From the NCBI GenBank assembly GCA_020636105.1, contig JACJYL010000001.1:4548001-4612000 (forward strand): 64,000 nt of DNA. The letters are read 5' to 3'. This DNA comes from Lewinellaceae bacterium (lineage in GTDB: Bacteria > Bacteroidota > Bacteroidia > Chitinophagales > Saprospiraceae). The position numbers were made by a program, and so were the translations under genes. Each line of letters starts with the position of its first letter. Within the stretch, counting starts at the first letter, position 1. Below are positions 25,294 through 34,455 of this stretch, in pieces. The notes beneath the pieces were generated by a model. The model searched no databases and had not been told where the DNA came from. It saw only the letters and a list, made by a program, of their open reading frames with translations.

Positions 25294-25635
25294 ATGAAAT
25301 CGAAAGAATTAGATAAAACACGGACGCAGATGAAGCGGGGAGTACTTGAAATGTGCATCCTGTCCATGATAAGCGAAAAGGAAACTTATGGCCGTGAGAT
25401 CAACGAGCGGTTGAAGGATTCTGACCTTGTGGTGGTAGAGGGCACGCTGTATCCTCTGCTGAGTCGATTGAAGAAAGCAGATTTGCTTGAATATAAGTGG
25501 GAGGAGTCCACTTCGGGGCCTCCGCGCAAGTATTACAAGATCACGCCCAAGGGGGAGGAATTCCTGGGGGATTTGCTGAATACATGGGGGAGCCTGGTGG
25601 ATGCGGTGAGCAGGATGACGCAACAAAATTATTAG
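25294..25635 (+). CDS. PadR-family transcriptional regulator
   Basis: The 113-residue winged-helix protein contains MKRGVLEMCILSMISEKETY, GREINERLKDSDLVVVEGTL, YPLLSRLKKADLLEY and SGPPRKYYKITPKGEEFL, the full PadR fold. In Bacteroidota such a gene regularly precedes a PspC-domain membrane protein, as here (24 bases apart). If the message is leaderless from ATG 25294, no Shine-Dalgarno site is needed; an internal ATG at 25330 is the alternative. It likely represses its own operon through the AGGTACT/AGTACCT site. Confidence 0.93.
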   Translation: MKSKELDKTRTQMKRGVLEMCILSMISEKETYGREINERLKDSDLVVVEGTLYPLLSRLKKADLLEYKWEESTSGPPRKYYKITPKGEEFLGDLLNTWGSLVDAVSRMTQQNY

Positions 25636-25659
25636 AAAAAAAATTAAACTCAACACAAA

Positions 25660-26355
25660 ATGAATAAGGTTTTCACGGTCAATCTTGGAGGATATCCATT
25701 TACTATTGATGAAGATGCTTTTGAATATTTGGATAAGTACCTAAAAGCCATCCACAAACATTTTAGAGGCGGGGATGGATACGAGGAAATTACCGGTGAC
25801 ATAGAATCCAGGCTTGCTGAACTGTTTCAGGAAAGCTTGGGAAATCGCCCGATTGTTACTATTAAAGACGTCACCAATGCCATTTCCACGATGGGTAGCC
25901 CGGAAGATTTCGGAGCGGATACGCTGGAGGATGAAACCATGTCATCCGGTAAAAGTGACTTTGTCTTCAAAACAGGTAAGCGATTGTTTCGTGACCCTGA
26001 AGAGGAAGTTGTTGCCGGTGTTTGTTCGGGGATAGCTGCTTATTTTGGCATAGCTGACCCGCTTTGGATCCGTATCGCTTTTATCGTTTTCACCCTTTTC
26101 GGAGGCTCCGGAATTTTACTGTATGCCGTACTTTGGGCTATTTTGCCTAAAGCCGAGACCGCAGGGGATTACCTCGCCATGCGTGGTGAGCCTATCAATG
26201 TGGACAATATCAGCAAGATCATCAAAGACGAATTTGAGAATTTGTCAGAAAAAGTTTCTGAATTCGGAGAGGAGTTTGGATCAAAAAAAAAAGTCGCGGA
26301 GAAAAGGAAAAAGGTGATGGAACAACTCCCCTTAAGAAATGGGTTTCTATTCTAG
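25660..26355 (+). CDS. PspC-domain membrane protein, N-terminal part (frameshift at A10 run)
   Basis: The 231-residue reading has an N-terminal helical domain (about 1-85: VFTVNLGGYPFTIDEDAFEY, YLKAIHKHFRG, GDIESRLAELFQE). A PspC domain at about 107-165 (RLFRDPEEEVVAGVCSGIAA, then LYAVLWAILPKAE) follows, and then a charged linker. The last about 25 residues are out of frame. At ten consecutive A (26283-26292) the -1 frame reads KKKSRGEKEKGDGTT, PLKKWVSILGSVLLTIVLVL and continues into the next entry. Bacteroidota homologues, as I recall them, are single proteins of about 500 residues. Confidence 0.85.
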   Translation: MNKVFTVNLGGYPFTIDEDAFEYLDKYLKAIHKHFRGGDGYEEITGDIESRLAELFQESLGNRPIVTIKDVTNAISTMGSPEDFGADTLEDETMSSGKSDFVFKTGKRLFRDPEEEVVAGVCSGIAAYFGIADPLWIRIAFIVFTLFGGSGILLYAVLWAILPKAETAGDYLAMRGEPINVDNISKIIKDEFENLSEKVSEFGEEFGSKKKVAEKRKKVMEQLPLRNGFLF

Positions 26356-26363
26356 GCAGTGTA

Positions 26364-27233
26364 TTGCTCACTATTGTTTTAGTGCTCCGAAAGGTGCTTC
26401 CGGCTGTTATTAAAACGATTGGGATTGTAATTATCGTCGGTCTTGCTGTTTCGTGGTTCGCGCTGCTTGCAGCCATGTTCTACGGGTCTCCTTTCCTCGA
26501 TTTTGTTTTGCCCGGAAGAGCTTTTTTCTCCTACCTCGGTGCTTTTAATTTATTCATGATTATCGGAATCCCACTTTTTTCTATTGTTTTGGGGATTTTG
26601 CGAATGTTTTTTCAGACCCGGCTGAGTAAGGGATGGAGAACGGCTCTGGGCATTTTCTGGGGGATCAATATTGCGGGATTCTTTTTGTCTGCCGCTTTGG
26701 TGGGGAAGGAATTTGAGTTTGATGGAGCGGTTACCAAAGTGAATACCCCACTTGATATTACATCGGACACCCTTGAGGTGAGTATGTTTTCAAAGGATTA
26801 TGATACGCTGTTTGGTATTGATGACGATCATGTGAAACTTACTGAAAACGAATTCGTCTTTGATAATATAGCTGTTTCCATTAAACGTGCGGAAGGATCG
26901 GAATTTGAATTCATACAGGTCAATGAAGCTCGTGGGATCAGTACCCAACTTGCCCAGGAGCTTGCAGAAAATATCGAATTTGACTATCGCATTGAAGGCA
27001 GCCATTTGTTCCTGCCCGCATTTCTTGAGGTGACCAAAGCCGAAAAATTCAGAGTGCAGGAGGTTAATGTAACCTTACTCATTCCTGAAGGTAAATTCAT
27101 CAGGATTCACAGAGACGTAGCGCGTCACCAGGGAGAAATTCAAAAGAAGGATACTGAAAACTCTGTTTGGGCCAGTGACGGGAATGTTTGGGTCATGGAG
27201 GACGAAGGGCTGGTTTGTGTGGATTGTGATTAG
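26364..27233 (+). CDS. PspC-domain membrane protein, C-terminal part
   Basis: The 289-residue reading starts at a TTG inside a membrane helix, so it is not a natural start. It supplies the C-terminal half of the protein begun at 25660. Helices are near 8-35, 50-70 and 85-110. A periplasmic domain with NTPLDITSDTLEVSMFS and LIPEGKFIRIHRD follows, and the tail VWVMEDEGLVCVDCD ends in a Cys pair. Joined by a -1 shift at 26283-26292 the full product would have about 524 residues. Envelope-stress sensing is the usual guess for PspC proteins. Confidence 0.78.
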   Translation: MLTIVLVLRKVLPAVIKTIGIVIIVGLAVSWFALLAAMFYGSPFLDFVLPGRAFFSYLGAFNLFMIIGIPLFSIVLGILRMFFQTRLSKGWRTALGIFWGINIAGFFLSAALVGKEFEFDGAVTKVNTPLDITSDTLEVSMFSKDYDTLFGIDDDHVKLTENEFVFDNIAVSIKRAEGSEFEFIQVNEARGISTQLAQELAENIEFDYRIEGSHLFLPAFLEVTKAEKFRVQEVNVTLLIPEGKFIRIHRDVARHQGEIQKKDTENSVWASDGNVWVMEDEGLVCVDCD

Positions 27234-27768
27234 GGGCTTGCTGGTTGCTGGTTGCTGGTTGCTTGAGGTGACATCTTCGCCGGGCTGGCTACCTGTGGAG
27301 GAAAAGGTGTCATCTTTGCTGGTTACTTGTTACTGGTTTCTGGTTGAAGACTAATTTGTATGGAATAAAAATTTGAAATCACCTGACCTTTTTTGGCTGG
27401 AAATTACACGATCATAAGAATGTAATTTTCTGAATTTTATAAATTGATTATGTGTTTGCTTACCGGGATCTGTTGATTTCGGTAAGCATTTTTTTTGGGG
27501 GGAATAGAACGCGGATGAGACGGATTGAACGGGTGAGGACGGATTTTTTTGTAAGATATCTTGCATGGTGTTTTGATGTTGTTTTTCTTTTGGATAGTAT
27601 TCCTTATTTTTATTCGGGACTGTTTAAAGTTTCAGGTTCAAAGTTCAAATGGAGCATCGCGACATCCTCGATAAAATTATCGGGATTGTTATTGATTGTC
27701 AATGATTTATAGACTCACAAAGACAGTTAATTGAATACTTTCTTTTATTCGATTGAAAACAAATACCA
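27234..27768. other. Gene-free stretch with repeats
   Basis: It begins with heptamer units TGCTGGT (27236-27262), then AGGTGACATCTTCGCC (27267-27282) and AAAAGGTGTCATCTTTGC, both also found in the palindrome between the ssb genes. More heptamers follow up to about 27345. A single degenerate copy of the hairpin repeat (GAACGCGGATGAGACGGATT, about 27508) lies ahead of the main array at 28.7 kb, and CGATAA/TTATCG is a short hairpin near 27670. The small plus-strand reading at 27452-27712 spans these repeats and is not supported. Confidence 0.6.
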
Positions 27769-28665
27769 ATGAAAAATATTTTACTTACATGTTTACTGTT
27801 CCTTTCATCTTTCCCAATTGTTGGTCAGGAATTTTCTTTTCCTCAGGATTCCGCTTCCTGGACGTATGTGCATAGTTTTGATCCCTGGACGATTCCCAAT
27901 TTTCATACATTTGAAATGTTTGGGGATACAATAATCAATGAACAACATTATAAAAAGATTACCCATTCGGATTGTTGGGGATGGACCACTTCTCAAATTG
28001 TCTATGATTTTATCAGGTCAGAGGAAGATCAGGTATTTTTTTTACAAAAAGATTCAACAGAAGAGTTTTTATTATATGACTTCAGTCTTGAAGCGGGGGA
28101 TAGTTTTTCAATAGAAAAAGAATGTTTGAGTGATTCGGGAGACAGTATTTTTGTTCAATGGGTTGATTCAGTTTTGGTACTACCAGATGAATACAGAAAA
28201 CAGATTAACTTTAACAATGCTCAATGGGTTGAGGGAATCGGAGTTATTAACCATTTTTTGACCGTAAGTACTGGTTTAGAGTCATTGGACTATTCTGTAG
28301 ATTTGATGTGTTTTTCAATTAACGGAGAATATCTTATTAATGGAGCCTTTTACTTTAATCCTGATCCGGAGTTTGGTTCAGGGATTCATTTCGGATGTGA
28401 TGGTGTTATTGATGATGTAAGTAATTTAGATATAAAGAAATCTTTTGTCATTTCTCCCAATCCCTTTTTTGCTGATTTTGAAATACAGTGTGCTGATTTT
28501 CACGAAATTCAGGAAATAGATTTGCTTAGTCTTTCAGGTCAATATATCGAAAGTCTGCCCCTACGGCCTTCCCAAAGCCTTACCGGTCTTGTTCCCGGCA
28601 TGTATATTTTGAAGGTTAAATTGAAAGGGACGTTTTATTTCCTGCGGATGATTAAGTTGTCATGA
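27769..28665 (+). CDS. Secreted protein with T9SS type A sorting domain
   Basis: The 298-residue protein has a signal peptide (about 1-19, ending VGQ). A beta-rich body (about 20-215) has no recognised domain. The T9SS tail from about 222 is FVISPNPFFADFEIQC, IQEIDLLSLSGQYIESLPL, LVPGMYILKVKLKGTFYFLR. The sorting domain directs export by the type IX system and usually attachment to the cell surface. AT-rich codon use compared with its neighbours is noticeable. Confidence 0.85.
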   Translation: MKNILLTCLLFLSSFPIVGQEFSFPQDSASWTYVHSFDPWTIPNFHTFEMFGDTIINEQHYKKITHSDCWGWTTSQIVYDFIRSEEDQVFFLQKDSTEEFLLYDFSLEAGDSFSIEKECLSDSGDSIFVQWVDSVLVLPDEYRKQINFNNAQWVEGIGVINHFLTVSTGLESLDYSVDLMCFSINGEYLINGAFYFNPDPEFGSGIHFGCDGVIDDVSNLDIKKSFVISPNPFFADFEIQCADFHEIQEIDLLSLSGQYIESLPLRPSQSLTGLVPGMYILKVKLKGTFYFLRMIKLS

Positions 28666-28690
28666 AAGCCTGGCTTTTAAAATAAAAAAA

Positions 28691-29683
28691 CCGTTAAAAC
28701 CAGTTGAATCCGTTTGATCCGTGTTCCAAGGATAGTATAGAACGCTGATTGGACGGATATAACGGATAAGAACAGATGAAAAAATCCGTCAAAACCAGTT
28801 AAATCCGTTTGATCTGTGTTCCATTGGATAGAACGCTGATTAGACGGATATAGCGGATAAGAACGGATGAAAAAAAATCAGTGTTAACCAGTTAAATCCG
28901 TTTGATCTGTGTTCCAAGGATAGTATAGAACGCTGATTGGACGGATATAGCGGATAAGAACGGACGAAAAAAAATCCGTCAAAACCAGTTGAATCCGTTT
29001 GATCCGTGTTCCAAGGATAGTATAGAACGCTGATTGGACGGATATAGCGGATAAGAACGGATGAAAAAATCCGTCAAAACCAGTTGAATCCGTTCGATCC
29101 GTGTTCCAAGGATAGTATAGAACGCTGATTAGACGGATATAGCGGATAAGAACGGATGAATAAAAAATCAGTGTTGACCAGTTAAATTCGTTTGATCTGT
29201 GTTCCATTGGATAGAACGCTGATTAGACGGATATAGCGGATAAGAACGGATGAAAAAAATCAGTGTTAACCAGTTAAATCCGTTTGATCCGTGTTCCATG
29301 GATAGTATAGAACGCTGATTAGACGGATATAGCGGATAAGAACGGATGAAAAAAAATCAGTGTTGACCAGTTAAATTCGTTTGATCTGTGTTCCATTGGA
29401 TAGAACGCTGATTAGACGGATATAGCGGATAAGAACGGATGAAAAAAAATCCGTCAAAACCAGTTGAATCCGTTTGATCCGTGTTCCAAGGATAGTATAG
29501 AACGCTGATTGGACGGATATAACGGATAAGAACGGATGAAAAAATCCGTCAAAACCAGTTGAAACCGTTTGATCCGTGTTCCAAGGATAGTATAGAACGC
29601 TGATTAGACGGATATAGCGGATAAGAACGGATGAATAAAAAATCAGTGTTGACCAGTTAAATTCGTTTGATCTGTGTTCCATT
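28691..29683. repeat. Array of ten ~96-bp hairpin repeats
   Basis: The module is a left arm (AATCCGTTTGATCCGTGTTC), a short loop (AAGGATAGTATA or TTGGATA) and a right arm (GAACGCTGATTGGACGGATA), which pair imperfectly, followed by GCGGATAAGAACGGATGA and an A run. It occurs ten times with an eleventh left arm. Two subtypes, one with CCGTCAAAACC and the other with CAGTGTTGACC, are interleaved with hybrids between them. The open frames found on the minus strand arise only from the repeat and are not genes. Confidence 0.9.
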
Positions 29684-29693
29684 AAGGGAGATT

Positions 29694-32600
29694 TTATGAT
29701 TTAATCCTGATATTTCTAAATCGCAATTCCGACCCGTGTCCAAGGAAGCCGATATGACCCTTGTGTCGGTTTAATCCAGGGTGGTCACGTCCGTCCATGG
29801 GGCCATTTTTGGAAGCCTCCTTAACATTGCCGTCGACAATGACTGTTCCATTGAGAATGATTTTTATATCATCCCCCTTAACGATAACTTCTTCATAATT
29901 CCATTCGCCGACAGGTTTTAGGAACCCTCTTTTTGCGGGAATGACGCCATATACAGAACCGTGGTACTGGTAAGGTTCCAGGTTAGCATAAATAGCAGCC
30001 GTATTGTCCAATATTTGCAATTCCTTACCAACAAAGGCCGCATCCCCATCAAGGGGAGCATGGATTCCCAATCCGTTATTGGCGCCGGGCGTCAGTTTAA
30101 ATTCGAATCTGAAAATGAAGTCTGAGTATTCTTCAGCGGTATAAAGATTTCCATGACCTCCTTGTTTTGGCTGGACTGAAATTTCATTATTTTCCACCAC
30201 ATAATCGTCTTTGTTGCCGATCCAATGATCCAAATCCCTTCCGTTGAAAAGCGATTTGAATCCGGCGGCTCTTTCTTCTTCACTCAAGAGATCATCGCCT
30301 GACATAATTTCCCGAACGAAGATATTTTTGAATTGAACATTTTCACCATGAGCCTGTAGTTCAATGGCTTCTTTGGGGAAGATTGGCAGCGTTTTGTCCC
30401 AGTAATTTTCCAGGATAACGTTATTCACCACCAGTTCTCCATTAAGGTAAACAGTCACCCGTTCTCCAACCATTTTGATATGGAAAGTATTCCAGTCGTC
30501 AATTGGGTTATCGGCTACTTTTAGCGGAATGCTTTGGTTTATTTGATTGTTGTACAATCCTCCGGAACCGACTTGCGCGCCCACCTCTACGCGTGCAGTA
30601 TCCCAAATTTGTACCTGGGGCGTTCCTCTCAAATAAATGCCGCTGTCGCCGCCTTTGCCTATTTTCCAGTCGACGAACATTTCAAAATCTGCATATTTTT
30701 TTATGGAGCAAAGGTTTTTGTATCCTTCTCCGACAAACCGGATGGTGCCGTTTTCCACCCTCCAGTCTTTGCGCAATTGCTCATTGGCTGCTGCCTGTTT
30801 TTGGGCTAATTCCTCTGGGGTCATTTTTGCCCGGGCTATCGGGTTTTCAACGAGCCCCTGCCAGCCGGATAAGTCGGTGCCATTGAATATGGAAACAAAA
30901 CCTTTGTCTTCAGGTAACTTGTCTAAAAAAGCCTGCACATCAATTTTATCGTATTCACTGCCGGGACCAGAAAGATTACCCATACTAGTGGTGATAATAT
31001 TTCTGACCAGGTCACCGCTAAACGCTATTTTTTGCCCCGGGTCAGGAAGCGCGATTTTTATGGCGGCCCTGGAGGCTGTTTCTGCCAGCGATTTATTGTC
31101 AAAATATTCCGATACAAAAATCATGGATAAGAATGTTTTGACGTTTCCGGCGCTTTGGAGTATTTGCTTTTGTTCTTCAATATTTTTACAAAAAGGCATT
31201 AACTTTTTGATCAATAATAACTTCTGATCCTCCGGAGTGTCAGCATGAGCAATTTGGGTTAAATAATACCCGAAAGCTTTTGACCTTAACTCCCCTTCAG
31301 GGGCGGCACTTGCCTTTTCAAATAAATACGGCAGGGCATCATTATTTTTCCATTTGGCCAATCCGTCGAGCGCCAGCAATTGCTCTCTTTCATTGCCCGA
31401 GTTTAACATGGCTGTGATCAGTCTAAGAGATTCAGTACTGTTAATGGTTGATAAAACCGGCAGCATTTTTTCTTTTGCCGGACTGTTTTGGTAGGTTTCA
31501 AAAACGAGTGTAGAGTGATCTCCTTCGGCATTCTCTAAGACATGGATGATTGCCTTTTGTACGTCACTGATGTAAGGATCATTCTGGACTATATGAAGCA
31601 AATCGAAAAGCTTAACCAGGTTGTCAGCCGTTGAGATGGATGGTAAAGCAGCATAAACCGCTGTTTTTAATGCTTTGTTATCGGTGTTTATCAATGAAGC
31701 GATTGTATTAAAATGTGTTATCGCTCTTCGGGCAGCCAGCAATTCTACCAGTACCGCTTTGCCATCATCATTCATTTCCTTTAAACTTCCGGCCAGTGTT
31801 TCAATATCCTGTGCATCACAGATTATTAGTAATGTCTCTTTTATCGCCAGATATTCTTTAGCAGAAACGGCATTTCTGAGAGACTCGATCAACACCGGTA
31901 ATGCTTTTGATTTTTCCTGGAAAGCCAGGGCCTTGATCCCGGCTATTTTAATTTCTTCATCAGTATTACGGGTGGCTGGTTTGATGCAGTTTTCGAAAAC
32001 ACCCGGTTCATTTCTGGGCGCCAACATCCTGAGCCATTGCGGTTTTGCTTGAACCGAAACATTTGGATATGCTTTTACCCATTTCGAGACTTCATCGCTT
32101 GTCAGGTTTTGAGCGGCAAGTGCTAAAACGGCTCCCCGGTAAGTGTTATCTTTATGTTGGGCTTCTTTGATTAATATTTCGGTAAAAGCAGAGCCTTCAT
32201 TTGCCCGAAGCATCTGAATGGCCGCCGTTCGAAAGTGCAGTTGGTTTTTGGCGGTACAATTTTTCAATAAAGTATTGCCTACTGCAGTACTCAGATCTGT
32301 TTTTCCGTTTTCGGCGAGTCTTTTTCCATAGTGGATATAGGCAAGAATGGACTGTGATTCGTCAAGGATAAATCCGGATTTTTTGGCAGCAGCCAGTAGA
32401 AGATTGCCGGATTCCTGAGCGGCAATTTCGGCCAGGGCTTTCAGAGATTCCCGTTGTACATCCGGTGTTTTATCTTTTGCCAATTGGTTTAATAAACTGA
32501 TGGCCGGGAAGTACCGCAATTGCCCCAAGGCACTGATGAAGGCAGGTTGCCTTTTTACGTCCGCGTTCCTGGTTGCCATCATTATGGCATGGGCAGCTTT

Positions 32601-33089
32601 TGGCGTCCCGATAGCGGTTAAGGCAGCTAATGCGGGATTGTACAAACGCTCGTGGGAAAGGTATTGCTCTAACAGTGGAACACTGGCATTGCTTCCGCAA
32701 TGAATCAGTCGTTCCATCAAAAATGTCTTCACCTCGGGGTCAGCAGCCTTTTCAATGGCCGCCAGGAAGGTGTTTTCTACTATATTTTCATCAATTTTTG
32801 CCTGCCGGCCTCCAATGTAAATGGCCAGACTTTCAAGGGCGTACCTTACCCGGGTATCATCTCCTGTTCCGGCCGGAACCAGCATATTGCAAAACTGAAG
32901 AATCCCTTCGGTTTTCATTGCCATGATTTCTTCCATTAATTTATCAGCATGGTCAAGGTCGTTGGTGGGCATCTGAGCCAGGATATCTGCTACCCGGGTT
33001 TCAAGTGTTCTGTTTGTTTGAGCTGTTACTTTCTGGCCTATGCTAAAGATCAAAAGGAAACTTATGAAAGTTATAATTGATTTGTTCAT
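29694..33089 (-). CDS. HEAT-repeat protein with two DUF1080 (3-keto-disaccharide hydrolase-type) domains
   Basis: The 1,131-residue secreted protein has a signal peptide (about 1-23). About 650 residues of HEAT repeats follow (for example SVPLLEQYLSHERLYNPALA, AIGTPKAAHAIMMATRNADV). DUF1080 domain 1 lies at about 735-935 (FVSIFNGTDLSGWQG, GGDSGIYLRGTPQVQIWD) and domain 2 at about 945-1131 (FKSLFNGRDLDHWIG, GIHAPLDGDAAFVGKELQIL, GHIGFLGHGSELRFRNIRI). DUF1080 includes hydrolases of 3-keto-glycosides and laminarinase-like folds. The downstream position relative to a Gfo/Idh/MocA oxidoreductase fits the scheme of sugar 3-oxidation followed by cleavage. Confidence 0.9.
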   Translation of the reverse strand: MNKSIITFISFLLIFSIGQKVTAQTNRTLETRVADILAQMPTNDLDHADKLMEEIMAMKTEGILQFCNMLVPAGTGDDTRVRYALESLAIYIGGRQAKIDENIVENTFLAAIEKAADPEVKTFLMERLIHCGSNASVPLLEQYLSHERLYNPALAALTAIGTPKAAHAIMMATRNADVKRQPAFISALGQLRYFPAISLLNQLAKDKTPDVQRESLKALAEIAAQESGNLLLAAAKKSGFILDESQSILAYIHYGKRLAENGKTDLSTAVGNTLLKNCTAKNQLHFRTAAIQMLRANEGSAFTEILIKEAQHKDNTYRGAVLALAAQNLTSDEVSKWVKAYPNVSVQAKPQWLRMLAPRNEPGVFENCIKPATRNTDEEIKIAGIKALAFQEKSKALPVLIESLRNAVSAKEYLAIKETLLIICDAQDIETLAGSLKEMNDDGKAVLVELLAARRAITHFNTIASLINTDNKALKTAVYAALPSISTADNLVKLFDLLHIVQNDPYISDVQKAIIHVLENAEGDHSTLVFETYQNSPAKEKMLPVLSTINSTESLRLITAMLNSGNEREQLLALDGLAKWKNNDALPYLFEKASAAPEGELRSKAFGYYLTQIAHADTPEDQKLLLIKKLMPFCKNIEEQKQILQSAGNVKTFLSMIFVSEYFDNKSLAETASRAAIKIALPDPGQKIAFSGDLVRNIITTSMGNLSGPGSEYDKIDVQAFLDKLPEDKGFVSIFNGTDLSGWQGLVENPIARAKMTPEELAQKQAAANEQLRKDWRVENGTIRFVGEGYKNLCSIKKYADFEMFVDWKIGKGGDSGIYLRGTPQVQIWDTARVEVGAQVGSGGLYNNQINQSIPLKVADNPIDDWNTFHIKMVGERVTVYLNGELVVNNVILENYWDKTLPIFPKEAIELQAHGENVQFKNIFVREIMSGDDLLSEEERAAGFKSLFNGRDLDHWIGNKDDYVVENNEISVQPKQGGHGNLYTAEEYSDFIFRFEFKLTPGANNGLGIHAPLDGDAAFVGKELQILDNTAAIYANLEPYQYHGSVYGVIPAKRGFLKPVGEWNYEEVIVKGDDIKIILNGTVIVDGNVKEASKNGPMDGRDHPGLNRHKGHIGFLGHGSELRFRNIRIKS

Positions 33090-33186
33090 TTTATGATGGT
33101 TTGTTTTTTTAACAAAAACAGGCTGGATGCCTGTTGTTAATGGCCAACGGATTATATTCCTTATCGGCCGTTCCTTCTTAAAGGAA

Positions 33187-34455
33187 TCAATACGCCCATG
33201 AATGTCTCATGGGTTGATTGATCAACCTGTTCGCTTCCTCATCGTTGATGAATTCCTGTTTTACAGGATCGAATTCCAAAGTCCTGCCCAGGCGAAGGGC
33301 TATCACTCCCATGTTGACTATAGTGGCCGAGCGGTGGCCGTTTTCTTCATTGAGAGCAAATTTCTGACGTGTTCTGACCGATTCTGAAAAATTGGTGATC
33401 TGTTCGGCCGGGTCAGGCAAACTATCGATCAATCCTTTTACATCAGGAAGGGTAGATTTAAAACCATTATAAATTTTCCCGTCAGGCCCTTCGATATAGG
33501 CAGCCCCTTTATCTTTATTCTCCCCGTCCAGGATGATCTGGCAACCGTCCGCATAGGTGAAAACAATTTTTCTCCAGGTCCCTATGGCATCATAATGTTG
33601 CTGAGGCGCATCGATTTCAACTTTTATTGGACTCGTATGGTCTTTTCCGAGGAAGTATTGTACAGGGTCGATATAGTGCTGCCCCATATCTCCGAGCCCG
33701 CCGCCATCATAATCCCAGTACCCTCTGAATGTTGAATGAGTACGATGAACGTGGTAGGGTTTTTCAGGGGCCGGTCCTAACCACATATTATAATCCAAAT
33801 TTTCTGGCACGGGCTGAGGCGGTAAATTTGTCTTTCCTACCCAATAGAATTTCCAGTTGAAGCCGGTGATGCCACTTATGGTAACTTTTAACGGCCATCC
33901 CAGTGCCCCGCTATCGACCACCTTTTTGAGGTTAATTACCGGAGTCCCCATTCCATAGAAGTTGTCCGTAAACCTGAACCAGGTATTCAGTCTAAACATT
34001 TTTCCATGGACCTTCATGGCTTCCACCACCTTTTTTCCTTCGCCGATGGTTCTTGTCATCGGCTTTTCACACCATACATCCTTTCCGGCTTCTGCAGCCA
34101 TTACCGACATGATTCCGTGCCAGTGGGGTGGGGTGGCAATATGGATGATGTCTATATCCGGCCTTTGCAGCACCTCACGAAAGTCACGATATCCTTTAAC
34201 GTCTTTATCCACTTTTTTAAGCGTATCCGCCAGGTGATTGGCATCGGCATCACAAACGGCAAGCAACTTCGCTCCTTCGTATCCCAGGTGAACCTGGCCC
34301 ATGCCTCCAACGCCTATCACTGCTTTGGTGAGTTGATCACTGGGGGCTATAAAGTTGGGGCCACCCAATACATGTCGGGGGATTATGGATATCCCGGCCG
34401 CAAAGGCTATGCTTTTTTTTACGAATTCCCGACGATTGTTTGATTGTTTTTTCAT
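33187..34455 (-). CDS. Tat-exported Gfo/Idh/MocA-family oxidoreductase
   Basis: The 422-residue protein starts with a twin-arginine signal (NRREFVKKSIAFAAGISII). The NAD(P)-binding fold carries AVIGVGGMGQVHLG near 45-58 and VCEKPM-like DVWCEKPMTRTIGEG near 130. The C-terminal domain has GYWDYDGGGLGDMGQHYIDP near 245. It probably oxidises a sugar or inositol-type substrate in the periplasm. It lies directly upstream of the HEAT/DUF1080 gene (97 bases), in the same direction. Confidence 0.92.
   Translation of the reverse strand: MKKQSNNRREFVKKSIAFAAGISIIPRHVLGGPNFIAPSDQLTKAVIGVGGMGQVHLGYEGAKLLAVCDADANHLADTLKKVDKDVKGYRDFREVLQRPDIDIIHIATPPHWHGIMSVMAAEAGKDVWCEKPMTRTIGEGKKVVEAMKVHGKMFRLNTWFRFTDNFYGMGTPVINLKKVVDSGALGWPLKVTISGITGFNWKFYWVGKTNLPPQPVPENLDYNMWLGPAPEKPYHVHRTHSTFRGYWDYDGGGLGDMGQHYIDPVQYFLGKDHTSPIKVEIDAPQQHYDAIGTWRKIVFTYADGCQIILDGENKDKGAAYIEGPDGKIYNGFKSTLPDVKGLIDSLPDPAEQITNFSESVRTRQKFALNEENGHRSATIVNMGVIALRLGRTLEFDPVKQEFINDEEANRLINQPMRHSWAY

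Noticed and set aside
28884..29682. Two minus-strand readings of about 105 residues that look alike
   Set aside because: Both are translations of the hairpin repeat array; their residue pattern repeats with the DNA unit and they have no start signals.
28691..29683. CRISPR array
   Set aside because: The whole unit, including what would be the spacer, repeats; units vary by subtype; no cas gene is near.
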